24,396 bases of DNA, taken from Caloranaerobacter sp050286925 (GTDB lineage Bacteria > Bacillota > Clostridia > Tissierellales > Thermohalobacteraceae). This document shows, one piece after another, positions 6,660 through 14,440 of the stretch. Made by a program: the position numbers and the translations under genes. How positions within the stretch are numbered: the stretch's first letter is position 1; each line of letters starts with the position of its first letter. The stretch covers positions 1-24,396 of the forward strand of contig NZ_JBFWFX010000021.1 in NCBI RefSeq assembly GCF_050286925.1, read 5' to 3'. The notes below the pieces were generated by a model. It saw only the letters and a list, made by a program, of their open reading frames with translations. It made no database searches and had not been told where the DNA came from.

Positions 6660-9068
6660 TTAATCATCTCCATAAGCTTCTACTTGGTCTTCAAGTCCTC
6701 TGATCAAGTTCATTACTTCTGCAACTTCTCTAATATTTTCAATTCTCAATTCAAGCTTTTGAATGATTATATTTCTACCTTCGTCTCTTGAATAAACTCT
6801 TTGCTCGCTTTCTGTGTTTTTTTCTCTGATAATTTCTTTTAAACTTACTTTGCTATAACTTCTTTCTTGTATCCTTCCTGCATTTGGTTTATTTTGCCTG
6901 AAATTAAATTCAGGAACATTAACCATTCCAGCAAAAGCAAGTTGGGTAGTTCTTTTTAAAATTGGAGCTTCAATATTCATCCCTTGTGCTAATGTCTGGA
7001 ATACCTTTCTACCACTTAAAGTAAGCTGTGAAAGAGGTCCTTCTTTTGCATCTGAGAAAGGAAGTAGCTTTCTAATTTTAGCAAGTCCATTCTTAACTGC
7101 ATTAACAGGAGCTAGCACTGCTGATTTTATTCCAGAACCTAAAGTCTCCATAATTTTTTTGCCTGATTCTTTGAAGATATTAAGTTTTTCAAATATAGCA
7201 TTTTTAATCTTAATAACAATACTTGAAAACAGCCTTCCTATGTTCGATATCAAATTCTTGAAAAAGTTTAATATGGAACCCCAATTCTGAATTATCATAG
7301 CTGGTATACTTATGAACGGAAACATTGCTGCAAGTAATATCTTGAAGCCTTTTGGCAGTGCTGCAATTCTTTCTTTAACCCAATTAATCACATTGCCTAT
7401 AAGATTTAAAGCTCCATTAAACACACCTGATACAAAACTCGCTACTTTATCAAAATGCTTCCATAAAAGATATAATCCAGCTGCCAATGCTACAATCCCA
7501 ATAATTATCCAAGTGATAGGATTCGCAAATAATGCTGCTGTAAAAGACCAAACACTTGCAATCAATCCAGGCATAGCCTGAACAGCAGTTACTACTGCTT
7601 GTCTAGCCATATTGTATAATCCTACTACGAAGTTTTTTATTCCAACTGCTGATGTTTTTATAAGCTGCCAACTCATTCGCCCAATATTAACAGCAAGATT
7701 TTTAATCCATTTAGCAGCGTCTAAAGCTTTAGGTCCAATTTTACCTAAAACTTCTTTGAACTTTATAAAGTTCTGTATAGAGCTTGTTACAAGCATTCCA
7801 CCTACACCGAAAATTGTTAAAAAGCCACCTAAGAACGTTATCAATATCGCTATCGCAAATACAGTTTTCATTATTATAGAAGTTAGCGTTTTATGTTCTG
7901 TTGTCCATTTAGTTATGTGTCCGACAATATCACTTCCAAGTTTTATTAAATCCATAGCAGTAGGAAGTAGTGCAGTTCCAAGTTCTTCTTTGAGGTTGTG
8001 AGCTTGCTGCTTCAATAGTTCATACTGGTTTCCTGGATCTTTATTCATTACACTAGCCATTTCTTCAACTATTTCAGTACCTTGACTCATAGACTTATGC
8101 AAGCCAACTATATTACCTTGTAAGTCACCAGTTTTATTGTAAAGCAAGTCGATAAGTGCAACAGCTTCCTCAGTTCCAAAAGCTTTTTGTAGTTGAAGCT
8201 TTTCAGCAGCATCTAATGTTTCTCCAAATTTTCCTTTCAAAATCCCTAAAATCTCTGGCATAGACAATAACTGATTATTGGCATCGGTAAACTTTAAGCC
8301 TAGCTCCTCGCCAGCTTTAGCAGCACTTTTTAAAAATGCTCTATACTTTGTACCAGCTTCGCCACCTGACATAGTTGCTTGTAACATACCTAAAATGCTA
8401 AGCTGCTCTTCGAGTGGCACTCGTGCAGATGTTGCAGCAGCTCCTAAAGTTTGTATAGCTTGAGCCATTTTTGAACCATCGGTCTTGAATTGCTGAACTG
8501 ATTTGGCTATACCTGCACTAAAGAACTCTGCAAATTCAATATCTGACATTTCCGAATAAAAGTCTTTATAGATACCATAGCCAGTGGCAAATAATGATGT
8601 CATTTCTTCGACCGATGATTTTGTCGCTTTAGCAGTAAGTGCAGATATTTTAGTATATTCGGCTACTCCTTCATCAGTAAGGCTAGAAATACCTGATTTG
8701 ATGTCATAAGCTGCTGAAATAAACTCCGATTTTGTAGTGCCAGCCCATGTATTAGAAAATTCTATAGCTGCTTTTTCTAAAGCTTTCAGATTTTCCACCC
8801 CTACAGAAGCCAGCTCTCCAAGAGCTTTTTTAGTCTCAAAGGTGGCTGCAACAGGGGAAAGAACACCTTTAGCCATACCTATACCAGCAGTAGTAACAGC
8901 AACACCTGTTTTAGTCATGTCTTTAAAACTATTATTCATATTTTGAATTCTTCTGGTTGTTTCGTCTATTGCATCATTCACCTGTCTTGTAGGGGCTGTA
9001 ATATTATCAATCATGTTGATCAATATCGATAGCCTAAAAATTGATTCTAATCCCCCAATATTTGCCAC
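6660..9068 (-). CDS. Tail tape measure protein (TP901-type core)
   Basis: This 802-residue protein is the longest in the window. The N-terminal 30-80 region is helical; residues about 85-340 carry the TP901-like core, with AATSARVPLEEQLSILGML and TMSGGEAGTKYRAFLK as clear family landmarks. Hydrophobic segments follow at about 398-428, 505-540 and 575-600, then an amphipathic C-terminal half ending in a charged helix. It sets tail length and is ejected with DNA; at about 0.15 nm per residue it predicts a tail near 120 nm (inference). The start is a GTG (9066-9068) preceded by AAAGAAG; no better start is near. It is separated from the chaperone gene by a plus-strand gene, which is unusual. Confidence 0.93.
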   Translation of the reverse strand: MANIGGLESIFRLSILINMIDNITAPTRQVNDAIDETTRRIQNMNNSFKDMTKTGVAVTTAGIGMAKGVLSPVAATFETKKALGELASVGVENLKALEKAAIEFSNTWAGTTKSEFISAAYDIKSGISSLTDEGVAEYTKISALTAKATKSSVEEMTSLFATGYGIYKDFYSEMSDIEFAEFFSAGIAKSVQQFKTDGSKMAQAIQTLGAAATSARVPLEEQLSILGMLQATMSGGEAGTKYRAFLKSAAKAGEELGLKFTDANNQLLSMPEILGILKGKFGETLDAAEKLQLQKAFGTEEAVALIDLLYNKTGDLQGNIVGLHKSMSQGTEIVEEMASVMNKDPGNQYELLKQQAHNLKEELGTALLPTAMDLIKLGSDIVGHITKWTTEHKTLTSIIMKTVFAIAILITFLGGFLTIFGVGGMLVTSSIQNFIKFKEVLGKIGPKALDAAKWIKNLAVNIGRMSWQLIKTSAVGIKNFVVGLYNMARQAVVTAVQAMPGLIASVWSFTAALFANPITWIIIGIVALAAGLYLLWKHFDKVASFVSGVFNGALNLIGNVINWVKERIAALPKGFKILLAAMFPFISIPAMIIQNWGSILNFFKNLISNIGRLFSSIVIKIKNAIFEKLNIFKESGKKIMETLGSGIKSAVLAPVNAVKNGLAKIRKLLPFSDAKEGPLSQLTLSGRKVFQTLAQGMNIEAPILKRTTQLAFAGMVNVPEFNFRQNKPNAGRIQERSYSKVSLKEIIREKNTESEQRVYSRDEGRNIIIQKLELRIENIREVAEVMNLIRGLEDQVEAYGDD

Positions 9069-9085
9069 CTTCTTTCTGTTTAGGG

Positions 9086-9114
9086 TTATCTTTATTCCTA
9101 ATTTTGGGTATAAT
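9086..9114 (+). promoter_or_regulatory. Putative promoter of the plus-strand moron gene
   Basis: A consensus -10 box TATAAT lies at 9109-9114, preceded by TGGG. At 17 bp spacing the -35 candidate is TTATCT (9086-9091), which is weak. Transcription would start near 9121, about 26 nt before the ATG, with GGGGG (9135-9139) as the ribosome binding site. The region lies between two start codons facing away from each other. The assignment rests on the -10 box and the independent gene layout. Confidence 0.55.
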
Positions 9115-9146
9115 AATAGTAATAAGATTTAAAAGGGGGTATAATT

Positions 9147-9386
9147 ATGCTTCATATAGTATTTGGATTTTTACTAGCAACTTTTTCTATATTGGCTTGT
9201 TTGATTATTACTGTTTTTATTATCCTTGCAGTATTTTGTACACCTTATTGGCTATATCTTGGAGTATATAAACATCAGCACAATCTTCCTGACGACTTTA
9301 GAAAGACAAATTCAGTATTTAAAGAAACTAAATATGCTGCGAAATTTTACTGGGATTTACTTCATTTAAGGAAACCGACTTTCTAA
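9147..9386 (+). CDS. Moron: small membrane protein on the opposite strand
   Basis: This is the only convincing plus-strand gene. It encodes 79 residues: a long hydrophobic N-terminal part (residues 1-40, one long or two short membrane segments) followed by a polar, basic-aromatic C-terminal part ending LLHLRKPTF. It has a GGGGG ribosome binding site 7 nt before ATG, an upstream TATAAT and its own intrinsic terminator. Its stop codon lies in the terminator loop. This isolated expression unit inserted between the chaperone and tape measure genes is typical of morons expressed from the prophage. The family is unknown. A role in superinfection exclusion or host membrane change is a reasonable guess only. 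Late transcripts from the main operon would be antisense to it. Confidence 0.8.
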   Translation: MLHIVFGFLLATFSILACLIITVFIILAVFCTPYWLYLGVYKHQHNLPDDFRKTNSVFKETKYAAKFYWDLLHLRKPTF

Positions 9387-9410
9387 AAGCGAAGTCGGTT
9401 TCCTTTTTTT
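9368..9410 (+). terminator. Intrinsic terminator of the moron gene
   Basis: A perfect 14-bp stem (9368-9381 with 9392-9405) with a 10-nt loop runs directly into a T-tract (9404-9410) on the plus strand. On the minus strand no T-run follows the stem, so it should stop moron transcription while letting late transcription pass. The moron stop codon is inside the loop. The TAA of the frameshifted chaperone product (9409-9411) lies in the T-tract on the other strand. Confidence 0.93.
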
Positions 9411-9938
9411 ATTCTTCATGTCCAAACACATTAGATATAGCCTTAGAAATCATATTTTCTTCTATTTCTTGAATAATTTTCGCCTTTGCTATATGTTCGA
9501 TAAATTCATCGATAGACATATTCCTTGCATTTTTTATTCCCAGAAACCTATAGATGAGAAGCTCTCCATAAGCAATAAAATCATTCTTTATTTCATCAAG
9601 CTTTTCATCTATAAAATCCTCAAATTTGTGGTATCACTAAGTCCCATAAGCCTTAAATACTCTTTTGCTATAGAAGATGCTGCCGCTGGAAAATCTTCTA
9701 ATGTCTTTTTAAGCCTATCTCTATCCTCATCGATTACACCAGAGAGTACAAGGTTCTTGAAGGCCTGTGAAGGTTTCTTAGAAGCATCTTTTATAAATCT
9801 GTCATAGTCTCTTACATCAGGTTTTCTAAAAATAAATTCAATCTCTTTATCTTCGCCATCTTCATCAACTATAGTAGTAGTTATGATGTAAATTTTTTCG
9901 TATTTAGATTTAAGCTCTTGTATTTTATTTTTATCCAT
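9409..9938 (-). CDS. Tail assembly chaperone, -1 frameshift product (GT-like)
   Basis: A -1 slip at AAATTTG joins the upstream chaperone frame to a second frame of 70 residues that begins EDFIDEKLDE and ends FGHEE. The product is about 176 residues. The second frame is closed by TAG and TGA just 4 to 5 codons before the heptamer and has no usable start near its beginning, so frameshifting is the only evident way to express it. The layout matches the G/GT chaperones of lambda and equivalent gene pairs in other long-tailed phages, where the minor fused form brings tube subunits to the tape measure. The gene lies just after the tube gene, as expected. The second frame ends against the moron terminator. 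Confidence 0.85.
9609..9938 (-). CDS. Tail assembly chaperone, unshifted product (G-like)
   Basis: This is the 109-residue frame-0 product. It starts with a charged helix (DKNKIQELKSKYEKIY), then a strand region with EIEFIFRKPDVRDYDRF, then helices ending SIAKEYLRLMGLSD. The motif pattern of a beta region followed by FRKPxxxDYxRF and helices is usual for phage tail assembly chaperones between tube and tape measure. Most ribosomes would end at TAG (9609-9611), giving this abundant form, while a minority shift to make the longer form. The ATG has a strong GGAGG-type site upstream. Confidence 0.85.
   Translation of the reverse strand: MDKNKIQELKSKYEKIYIITTTIVDEDGEDKEIEFIFRKPDVRDYDRFIKDASKKPSQAFKNLVLSGVIDEDRDRLKKTLEDFPAAASSIAKEYLRLMGLSDTTNLRIL
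9621..9627 (-). other. Programmed -1 frameshift slippery site (A AAT TTG)
   Basis: On the coding strand the frame reads ACA AAT TTG, giving the heptamer A AAT TTG, an exact X XXY YYZ sequence. It lies 3 codons before the frame-0 TAG. After the slip the next codon is GAG and the new frame stays open for 70 codons. The -1 frame is open only from 4 codons upstream, which confines the shift to this site. Confidence 0.9.
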
Positions 9939-9978
9939 CTTGATTCCTCCTCATTTTGCAAATTAATTTGAGAATTTT

Positions 9979-10410
9979 TTATATAGCTTTGACACCATTC
10001 CAGATAATCGGACCAGCAATAAGTAAATCTAAATCAACTTTTAAACTTTTATCTCCCTGAGCTGCTTTAGCAGATGTTTTTGTAAAAGAAACATTAGGCA
10101 ATACATCTGTTTGAGTAGGGAAGTTGTCATTTGCATATGAAACTACCATCTTAGGAATTTCAAGTTTATATAGTGGTACATTTTTCTTTTTGCAGTATTC
10201 TAAAAGATTGTTAAACTCTTCCCTTGACAAAGATATTTTCCCACTTGGTTTGTAGTTTCCTGTCCCATACCCTTTAGGTTTTGAACCTTTTCCATATTGA
10301 AGCTCTTTTTCAAGTTCATCGTCGTAACTTATTTCAAGTATTTCAATGTTTAATCCAGGAAGATTGATATCAACATCTGACCAGTCATATCTTTTTCCGT
10401 TTATCTTCAC
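9979..10410 (-). CDS. Tail tube protein
   Basis: This 143-residue protein follows the sheath gene, the fixed place of the tube gene in contractile phages (Mu gpM). It begins at a GTG with GAGGTGG upstream. The N-terminus KINGKRYDWSDVDINLPG and the middle GNYKPSGKISLSREEFNNLL fit a single-domain beta-barrel tube protein with one helix. The C-terminal strands KVDLDLLIAGPIIWNG also fit. About 140 residues is a usual size. It polymerises around the tape measure inside the sheath. Sequence identity with known tube families was not tested, so the call is mainly by order and pattern. Confidence 0.8.
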   Translation of the reverse strand: MKINGKRYDWSDVDINLPGLNIEILEISYDDELEKELQYGKGSKPKGYGTGNYKPSGKISLSREEFNNLLEYCKKKNVPLYKLEIPKMVVSYANDNFPTQTDVLPNVSFTKTSAKAAQGDKSLKVDLDLLIAGPIIWNGVKAI

Positions 10411-10422
10411 AATCCCACCTCA

Positions 10423-11832
10423 CTATCTAAAAGGATTTTCTAGACCAAACTCAATCTCAATTTCTCTCAAAATAGCCATTGGAACAAGCTTAGCCTTTAC
10501 TTGTAGTTTTGAAGTTCCGAGAATATCCTGCCCTTCCGGAATTACGACTTCGCCAGATACAATTTCTTCGTCATCTGCCATTCTTTCAAGAGGTATTTGT
10601 ATAAACTCTTTAAGCAGCTTAAGACTTCCTTCAGTATCAGTTGGATCAAGTTGCATTTGAATATTGAATAATGCTTGTTTTCTCATTTCCCTTACAGCTT
10701 TATTTGCAACTCTTAATATTTCAGCATATTGATAATCTGATCCATCAGGAGCAAACATTCTCGCATTAGTTACATAAAACCCTTCAAGCCCTATATACTT
10801 TCTAAATGTCACAAATCCAGCTTCATCCAATGTTGAAATATAAGGCTCTATTCCTTCAGGGAGTAACTTTTGAACGTTATTAAGTGGGAATTCTGCTACT
10901 TCTCCTATAGATTGAGATACTTTCGATTTTGAATAAAGTCCAGCTACGTCTCCAGCTCCATTAGTATCTCTTATTTTCCCATCTAGTGCAGCTATTTCAG
11001 CTCTTGCAGCAACAACTTGTATTCTGTAATTGCTTACTGACTGTCTCGCAGTTATAAGACTTTGAACATACTCCTCTATTGTTTCGTTATCGGCTTTTTG
11101 TCTAGCTTCACACAAAATGAAGATTGGTTTGAAATATGTGCTGAATAATGTATCAGCTTCAGTAGCCAATGCAGCCCACATTGCAGCATCAGATTCTCCG
11201 ACAACATGTATAAACTCAAACTCAAACGTTGCATCTTTAAGGACTGCTATCGCATCAAGCACTTCCTGATTTGACATTTTAGGAGCTGTAGTCTTAAAAG
11301 TGTATGTGTCGCCAGCTTTAAATGAATTTTCAGGTGTAGCAGCTTCAGTGAAATTAATCGTTATACCTGTTCCTTCTATATTAACTACTCCATCGGCAGG
11401 CATTGTCTTTTCGCCAGTAAAATTGTCGCCACCATCTATCGAATATCTATAAGTTGCTTCATTCAAAGCTCCATCAGTAAGTATTTCTAAAACCACTTCA
11501 TAATTATTGTTTGGACTGCCAGTTAAATTGTAGGTAGCTTCTCCAGTGCCAGTATGAGTAACATTTCCAATAGACCCAGTAATAGTTCCTTCAGTTGGTA
11601 TGCAATATATTGTAGTAGCTCCCATTTGAAAACTATCCATTACTGCATCGGCAAGAGGACTATTCCCAAGTTTTTGTTTAATCTCATCTGCTTTCATTGA
11701 AGCATTTACAACAGTTAACTTATTTTTTTCAGCTGTAGAAACGCCTATTTTTACGTGAATACCGTCACTGTTTCCAGAAACTATTCCAAGACCTCCGTCA
11801 GCAACTTTAATTCTTACATCACCAAGACTCAC
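10423..11832 (-). CDS. Tail sheath protein (DUF2586-like)
   Basis: This 469-residue protein has a sheath-like layout: an N-terminal domain with DGIHVKIGVS, an inserted beta-sandwich at about residues 80-183 (GSPNNNYEVVLEI, YRYSIDGGDNFTGE, AGDTYTFKTTAPK), then a helical and strand core with ARQSVSNYRIQVVAARAEIA, and a C-terminal domain with GFVTFRKYIGLEGFYVTNARMFAPDGSD split over adjacent elements and IPLERMADDEEI. These resemble DUF2586 sheath proteins. Sheath subunits contract on host contact to drive the tube through the envelope. The inserted domain would face outwards and may decorate the tail. Its position between the terminator-type genes and the tube gene is as expected. Confidence 0.85.
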   Translation of the reverse strand: MSLGDVRIKVADGGLGIVSGNSDGIHVKIGVSTAEKNKLTVVNASMKADEIKQKLGNSPLADAVMDSFQMGATTIYCIPTEGTITGSIGNVTHTGTGEATYNLTGSPNNNYEVVLEILTDGALNEATYRYSIDGGDNFTGEKTMPADGVVNIEGTGITINFTEAATPENSFKAGDTYTFKTTAPKMSNQEVLDAIAVLKDATFEFEFIHVVGESDAAMWAALATEADTLFSTYFKPIFILCEARQKADNETIEEYVQSLITARQSVSNYRIQVVAARAEIAALDGKIRDTNGAGDVAGLYSKSKVSQSIGEVAEFPLNNVQKLLPEGIEPYISTLDEAGFVTFRKYIGLEGFYVTNARMFAPDGSDYQYAEILRVANKAVREMRKQALFNIQMQLDPTDTEGSLKLLKEFIQIPLERMADDEEIVSGEVVIPEGQDILGTSKLQVKAKLVPMAILREIEIEFGLENPFR

Positions 11833-11846
11833 TTACTTTCACCACC

Positions 11847-12059
11847 TTATTTCTTTTTACTATCTATTGGAGCTCCAAGAAACTCATTTTTAGCTTCAAG
11901 AAACTCTTTTTCTGTAACCTTTTTACCTTCTGCCCAGCCTTTATATACCTTCATTCCTGCAAACACAGCATCTGAAATGTTATGTTTTTCTTTTAAAACT
12001 TCTATACTTTCAATGACTGCATTTTCTACTGTTTGTTTGGAAGTTTTTTTGTTTGACAC
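11847..12059 (-). CDS. Small hypothetical protein before the sheath (Mu gp38 position)
   Basis: This encodes about 70 residues, basic and helical, starting SNKKTSKQTVENAVIESIE and ending in Lys-rich residues. I prefer the GTG at 12057-12059 as start because AAAGGAG lies 8 nt upstream. An in-frame ATG at 12080, overlapping the TGA of the preceding gene, is also possible and would give 77 residues. A segment VFAGMKVYKGWAEGKKVTEKEF suggests a short conserved domain seen in small phage proteins at this position, but I cannot name a function. No membrane segment is present. Confidence 0.65.
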   Translation of the reverse strand: MSNKKTSKQTVENAVIESIEVLKEKHNISDAVFAGMKVYKGWAEGKKVTEKEFLEAKNEFLGAPIDSKKK

Positions 12060-12076
12060 AAAATCAACTCCTTTCA

Positions 12077-12571
12077 TCATTCAAATTCAACTCCAGTAAA
12101 TTCAATCTGATTAATATTAGTAAATTCAATATCTTCATACACTCCACCGATAAATTCAATTAGTATTTGTACAGCTACTTTACTTCTTAAAATACTGTCT
12201 TTATCGTAAACCCAATCACTGCTTATGATATTTATTTCAACAAAATTGCCATTTCCATCATCAATGCCTTCATCAATTGCATTCAAGAAATTTGCAAATA
12301 TTTCTTCGCATTTATCTTCTGAATAATCTCCTATGGTAACAGAAAGCTTAGTCGTTCTTTTGAACTTTCTAATTCTTTTTACTTTAGTTCCATCTTCTTT
12401 AATATAAGTTTTTTTAGAACCATCTCTCTCGAGATTCTCTTCTTCAAACAGAACTGCTCCAAGATGAATAGCTCCAGAAGCCTTCAATTCTTTCATGCTT
12501 CTGTAAATCTTGCCTTTTATACCTGCTTCTTTTAATTTTTGTTCTAAGTAATCCTTATAAAGACTTATCAT
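12077..12571 (-). CDS. Probable tail terminator/connector protein (Mu gp37 position)
   Basis: This 164-residue protein begins MISLYKDYLEQKLKEAG and has alternating strands (LSVTIGDYSED, FVEINIISSDWVYD, VAVQILIEFIGGVYED) around a helical part (CEEIFANFLNAIDEG). This alpha-beta pattern and the place between the gpG-like gene and the sheath fit a tail terminator that caps the tube and joins it to the head. It overlaps the upstream gene by 4 bp (ATGA type) and the downstream frame similarly. I do not recognise a specific family with certainty. Confidence 0.6.
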   Translation of the reverse strand: MISLYKDYLEQKLKEAGIKGKIYRSMKELKASGAIHLGAVLFEEENLERDGSKKTYIKEDGTKVKRIRKFKRTTKLSVTIGDYSEDKCEEIFANFLNAIDEGIDDGNGNFVEINIISSDWVYDKDSILRSKVAVQILIEFIGGVYEDIEFTNINQIEFTGVEFE

Positions 12572-13050
12572 CTTTCAACATGCTCCCTGATTTTTTCTTC
12601 TATAATTTCTTTAATCTCAATTAAATCACTGTTGCTAATTCCAAGAAATTCTCTTTTAGGAATTTTGACTTTCTTTTTACTTATCCATCTGCCATTAACC
12701 TTAAATCTTAAAACCTTTTTATTTTTAGCTCTAATCTCTCCACCATATTGATGTATTCTTGCATACTTTTTATTTGTACCTACAACAACGCCTTCTTCAG
12801 TAGCTCTGCTATTTATTGAGTTTTTAAGGTCTGTACTTTTACTTAATGTTTGACCGCCTTCAGATTCTGCTCTTATTGACTTTTTCCATTTCCTGCCTTT
12901 AGGATCTTTTTCCTGTCTGAACCTTAATTGAGTGCTTGATACAAGAGCATCTCCAATCGCCTGGTTTAATCCCAAATAATTAAAGTTACTTAAATTTCTT
13001 AGAGTATTTCTAAGTTCGTTTATGTCTCCCTCAAGTCTTATTCCTGGCAT
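12568..13050 (-). CDS. Phage virion morphogenesis protein (Mu gpG/P2 gpS-like)
   Basis: This 160-residue basic protein has the family pattern: N-terminal helices, then FRQEKDPKGRKWKK (about residues 45-58), then LKNSINSRATEEGVVVGTNKKYARIHQYGGEI, here split as separate elements, and a C-terminal PKREFLGIS motif. These are typical of virion morphogenesis/tail completion proteins, which act at the head-tail joint. In Mu the gpG gene lies between F and I; here it is after T and the DUF1320 gene, a different order. It overlaps the next gene by 4 bp. Confidence 0.88.
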   Translation of the reverse strand: MPGIRLEGDINELRNTLRNLSNFNYLGLNQAIGDALVSSTQLRFRQEKDPKGRKWKKSIRAESEGGQTLSKSTDLKNSINSRATEEGVVVGTNKKYARIHQYGGEIRAKNKKVLRFKVNGRWISKKKVKIPKREFLGISNSDLIEIKEIIEEKIREHVER

Positions 13051-13054
13051 ATTA

Positions 13055-13507
13055 TCACATGCCTTTCAAGCTATCTCTCGAAAACAGTCTTGTATTCGCA
13101 TTTACAACAAAGCTATTTTTCGCTCTTGTTTCAATCTTCTGTGTTCCAATATCTATAATGCCTCTTGCAACATTTTCAAGAAATTTTATAGCATTTCTAT
13201 ATCTTGTTAAAACTGTCTTTTCTCGATCTTCTTCATCAATACCAATTCGAGAAAAAATGTTATATACAGCTATATCTTTTGAAAGTTTACTTATTATTCG
13301 GGGAACAGGGGAGGGAAGGGGAGTGGAGTATCTTTTATTAAGATATCCGTCTATCTCCCCATCTGCATCTTTTATGGCTTCTTCGATTATGGGAATTAAC
13401 ATTGCTTCTCTTTGAGTTTCGTCTTCGATATATTCATCAGCTACAATTTTGTTAATAGCCTCATCTCTAAGAACCTTCCTTACTTCTTCGACAGTACAGT
13501 AGCTCAT
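13055..13507 (-). CDS. DUF1320 head-tail connector protein (Mu gp36-like)
   Basis: This 150-residue protein begins MSYCTVEEVRKVLRDE and contains AIKDADGEIDGYLNKRY and a proline-rich stretch (TPLPSPVPRI), then an IAVYNIFSRIG helix. These are the usual features of DUF1320 proteins, encoded next to the Mu-type major head gene. The fold is related to head completion/adaptor proteins, so it probably forms a connector ring. The proline-rich codons produce an unusual G-rich tract on the opposite strand (13300-13321). Confidence 0.88.
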   Translation of the reverse strand: MSYCTVEEVRKVLRDEAINKIVADEYIEDETQREAMLIPIIEEAIKDADGEIDGYLNKRYSTPLPSPVPRIISKLSKDIAVYNIFSRIGIDEEDREKTVLTRYRNAIKFLENVARGIIDIGTQKIETRAKNSFVVNANTRLFSRDSLKGM

Positions 13508-13525
13508 CTAATCACTCCCTAAGCT

Positions 13526-14425
13526 TTAAGCTGGAGGATCTTGTTCACCTGTGGAGCCATAAGCAAGCTGCCATAAGCCATATCCAGCATTATCTCTTGA
13601 ATCTGCACCGTAGATGTATTCTTTATGGAAGAATACATTTGCATCTGTTTCTTTTGTCATTGCTACGAACTTAGGCTTTTTCCTTTGTTGGAAAATAAAT
13701 GGTTTTACAGGCTTTGAAGTGTCCAAAAGGAACCAAGCTGTAGGATTTACTGAAAGTTCTGGTGCAACTAAAAGTTCTGCTGAACCTTTGTATATATTAG
13801 TTGAACCATCTATTTCTTCAGCATAAAGTATTTTTCTAGCAATTCCTTCAAGTTGAGGAGGTACTACTAAAAGATTAGGTACGATTTTTAACGGATTTCC
13901 TTGATCGTCTTTAAGACTCATCATTGCAGCTCTTGCAGCACCATAAGTTTCAACTGTAAGCTTATAAGTGCCTTTATTGCTTTGAGTTCCACTTTTGCCT
14001 TCTTTGTGGTTAGTAGCAAAGAATGTTTTGCCGTCATAACAAGTCTTAGTAAATCCATTGAGCATTAAGCTGAAAACAAGCTCATCTGGATGCATTGCAA
14101 CAGAATTACCCATTTCTTCAATGATTGGTCTATATACGCCTATGTTGTCGTCTTCTATATCATTTCTATCAACTGCCACTGTTACTTCAAAATCCTTGTT
14201 TTTAATTTCATAGTCATAACCTGAAAGATTCTGAATTACTCTTTCGCCAATCCATTCTCTCATTCTTGGAACTTTTCCTAACCACTTATAACTTTCCTTT
14301 GATGTAGATGAAGGAACAACAGTTGCTACTTTAGTGTAAAGTGGTTTAGCTTCTTGAAATGCTTTATTGAAAATTGTCTTGAAACTTGTGTAAATTCCTT
14401 GTAAAGTTTGCTGATTAATAATCAT
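13526..14425 (-). CDS. Major capsid protein (Mu gpT-like)
   Basis: This 299-residue protein has the Mu-type major head pattern: an N-terminal helix with LQGIYTSFKTIFNKAFQEA, the SYKWLGKVPRMREWIGER motif near residues 45-63, VAVDRNDIEDDNIGVYRP at about 82-100, and later DGKTFFATNH and NLLVVPPQLEG. It forms the icosahedral shell, probably with an HK97-like fold. No N-terminal scaffold domain is seen; scaffold is supplied by the protease/scaffold gene two genes upstream. The size matches the Mu T protein. The ATG has GGAGG 6 to 8 nt upstream. Confidence 0.93.
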   Translation of the reverse strand: MIINQQTLQGIYTSFKTIFNKAFQEAKPLYTKVATVVPSSTSKESYKWLGKVPRMREWIGERVIQNLSGYDYEIKNKDFEVTVAVDRNDIEDDNIGVYRPIIEEMGNSVAMHPDELVFSLMLNGFTKTCYDGKTFFATNHKEGKSGTQSNKGTYKLTVETYGAARAAMMSLKDDQGNPLKIVPNLLVVPPQLEGIARKILYAEEIDGSTNIYKGSAELLVAPELSVNPTAWFLLDTSKPVKPFIFQQRKKPKFVAMTKETDANVFFHKEYIYGADSRDNAGYGLWQLAYGSTGEQDPPA

Positions 14426-14440
14426 ATAGCATCATCCTCC

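Noticed and set aside
9147..9200. Lipoprotein signal (ILAC) in the moron product
   Set aside because: The residue two before the cysteine is Leu, there are no basic residues at the N-terminus, and the hydrophobic part continues well past the cysteine. A plain membrane segment fits better.
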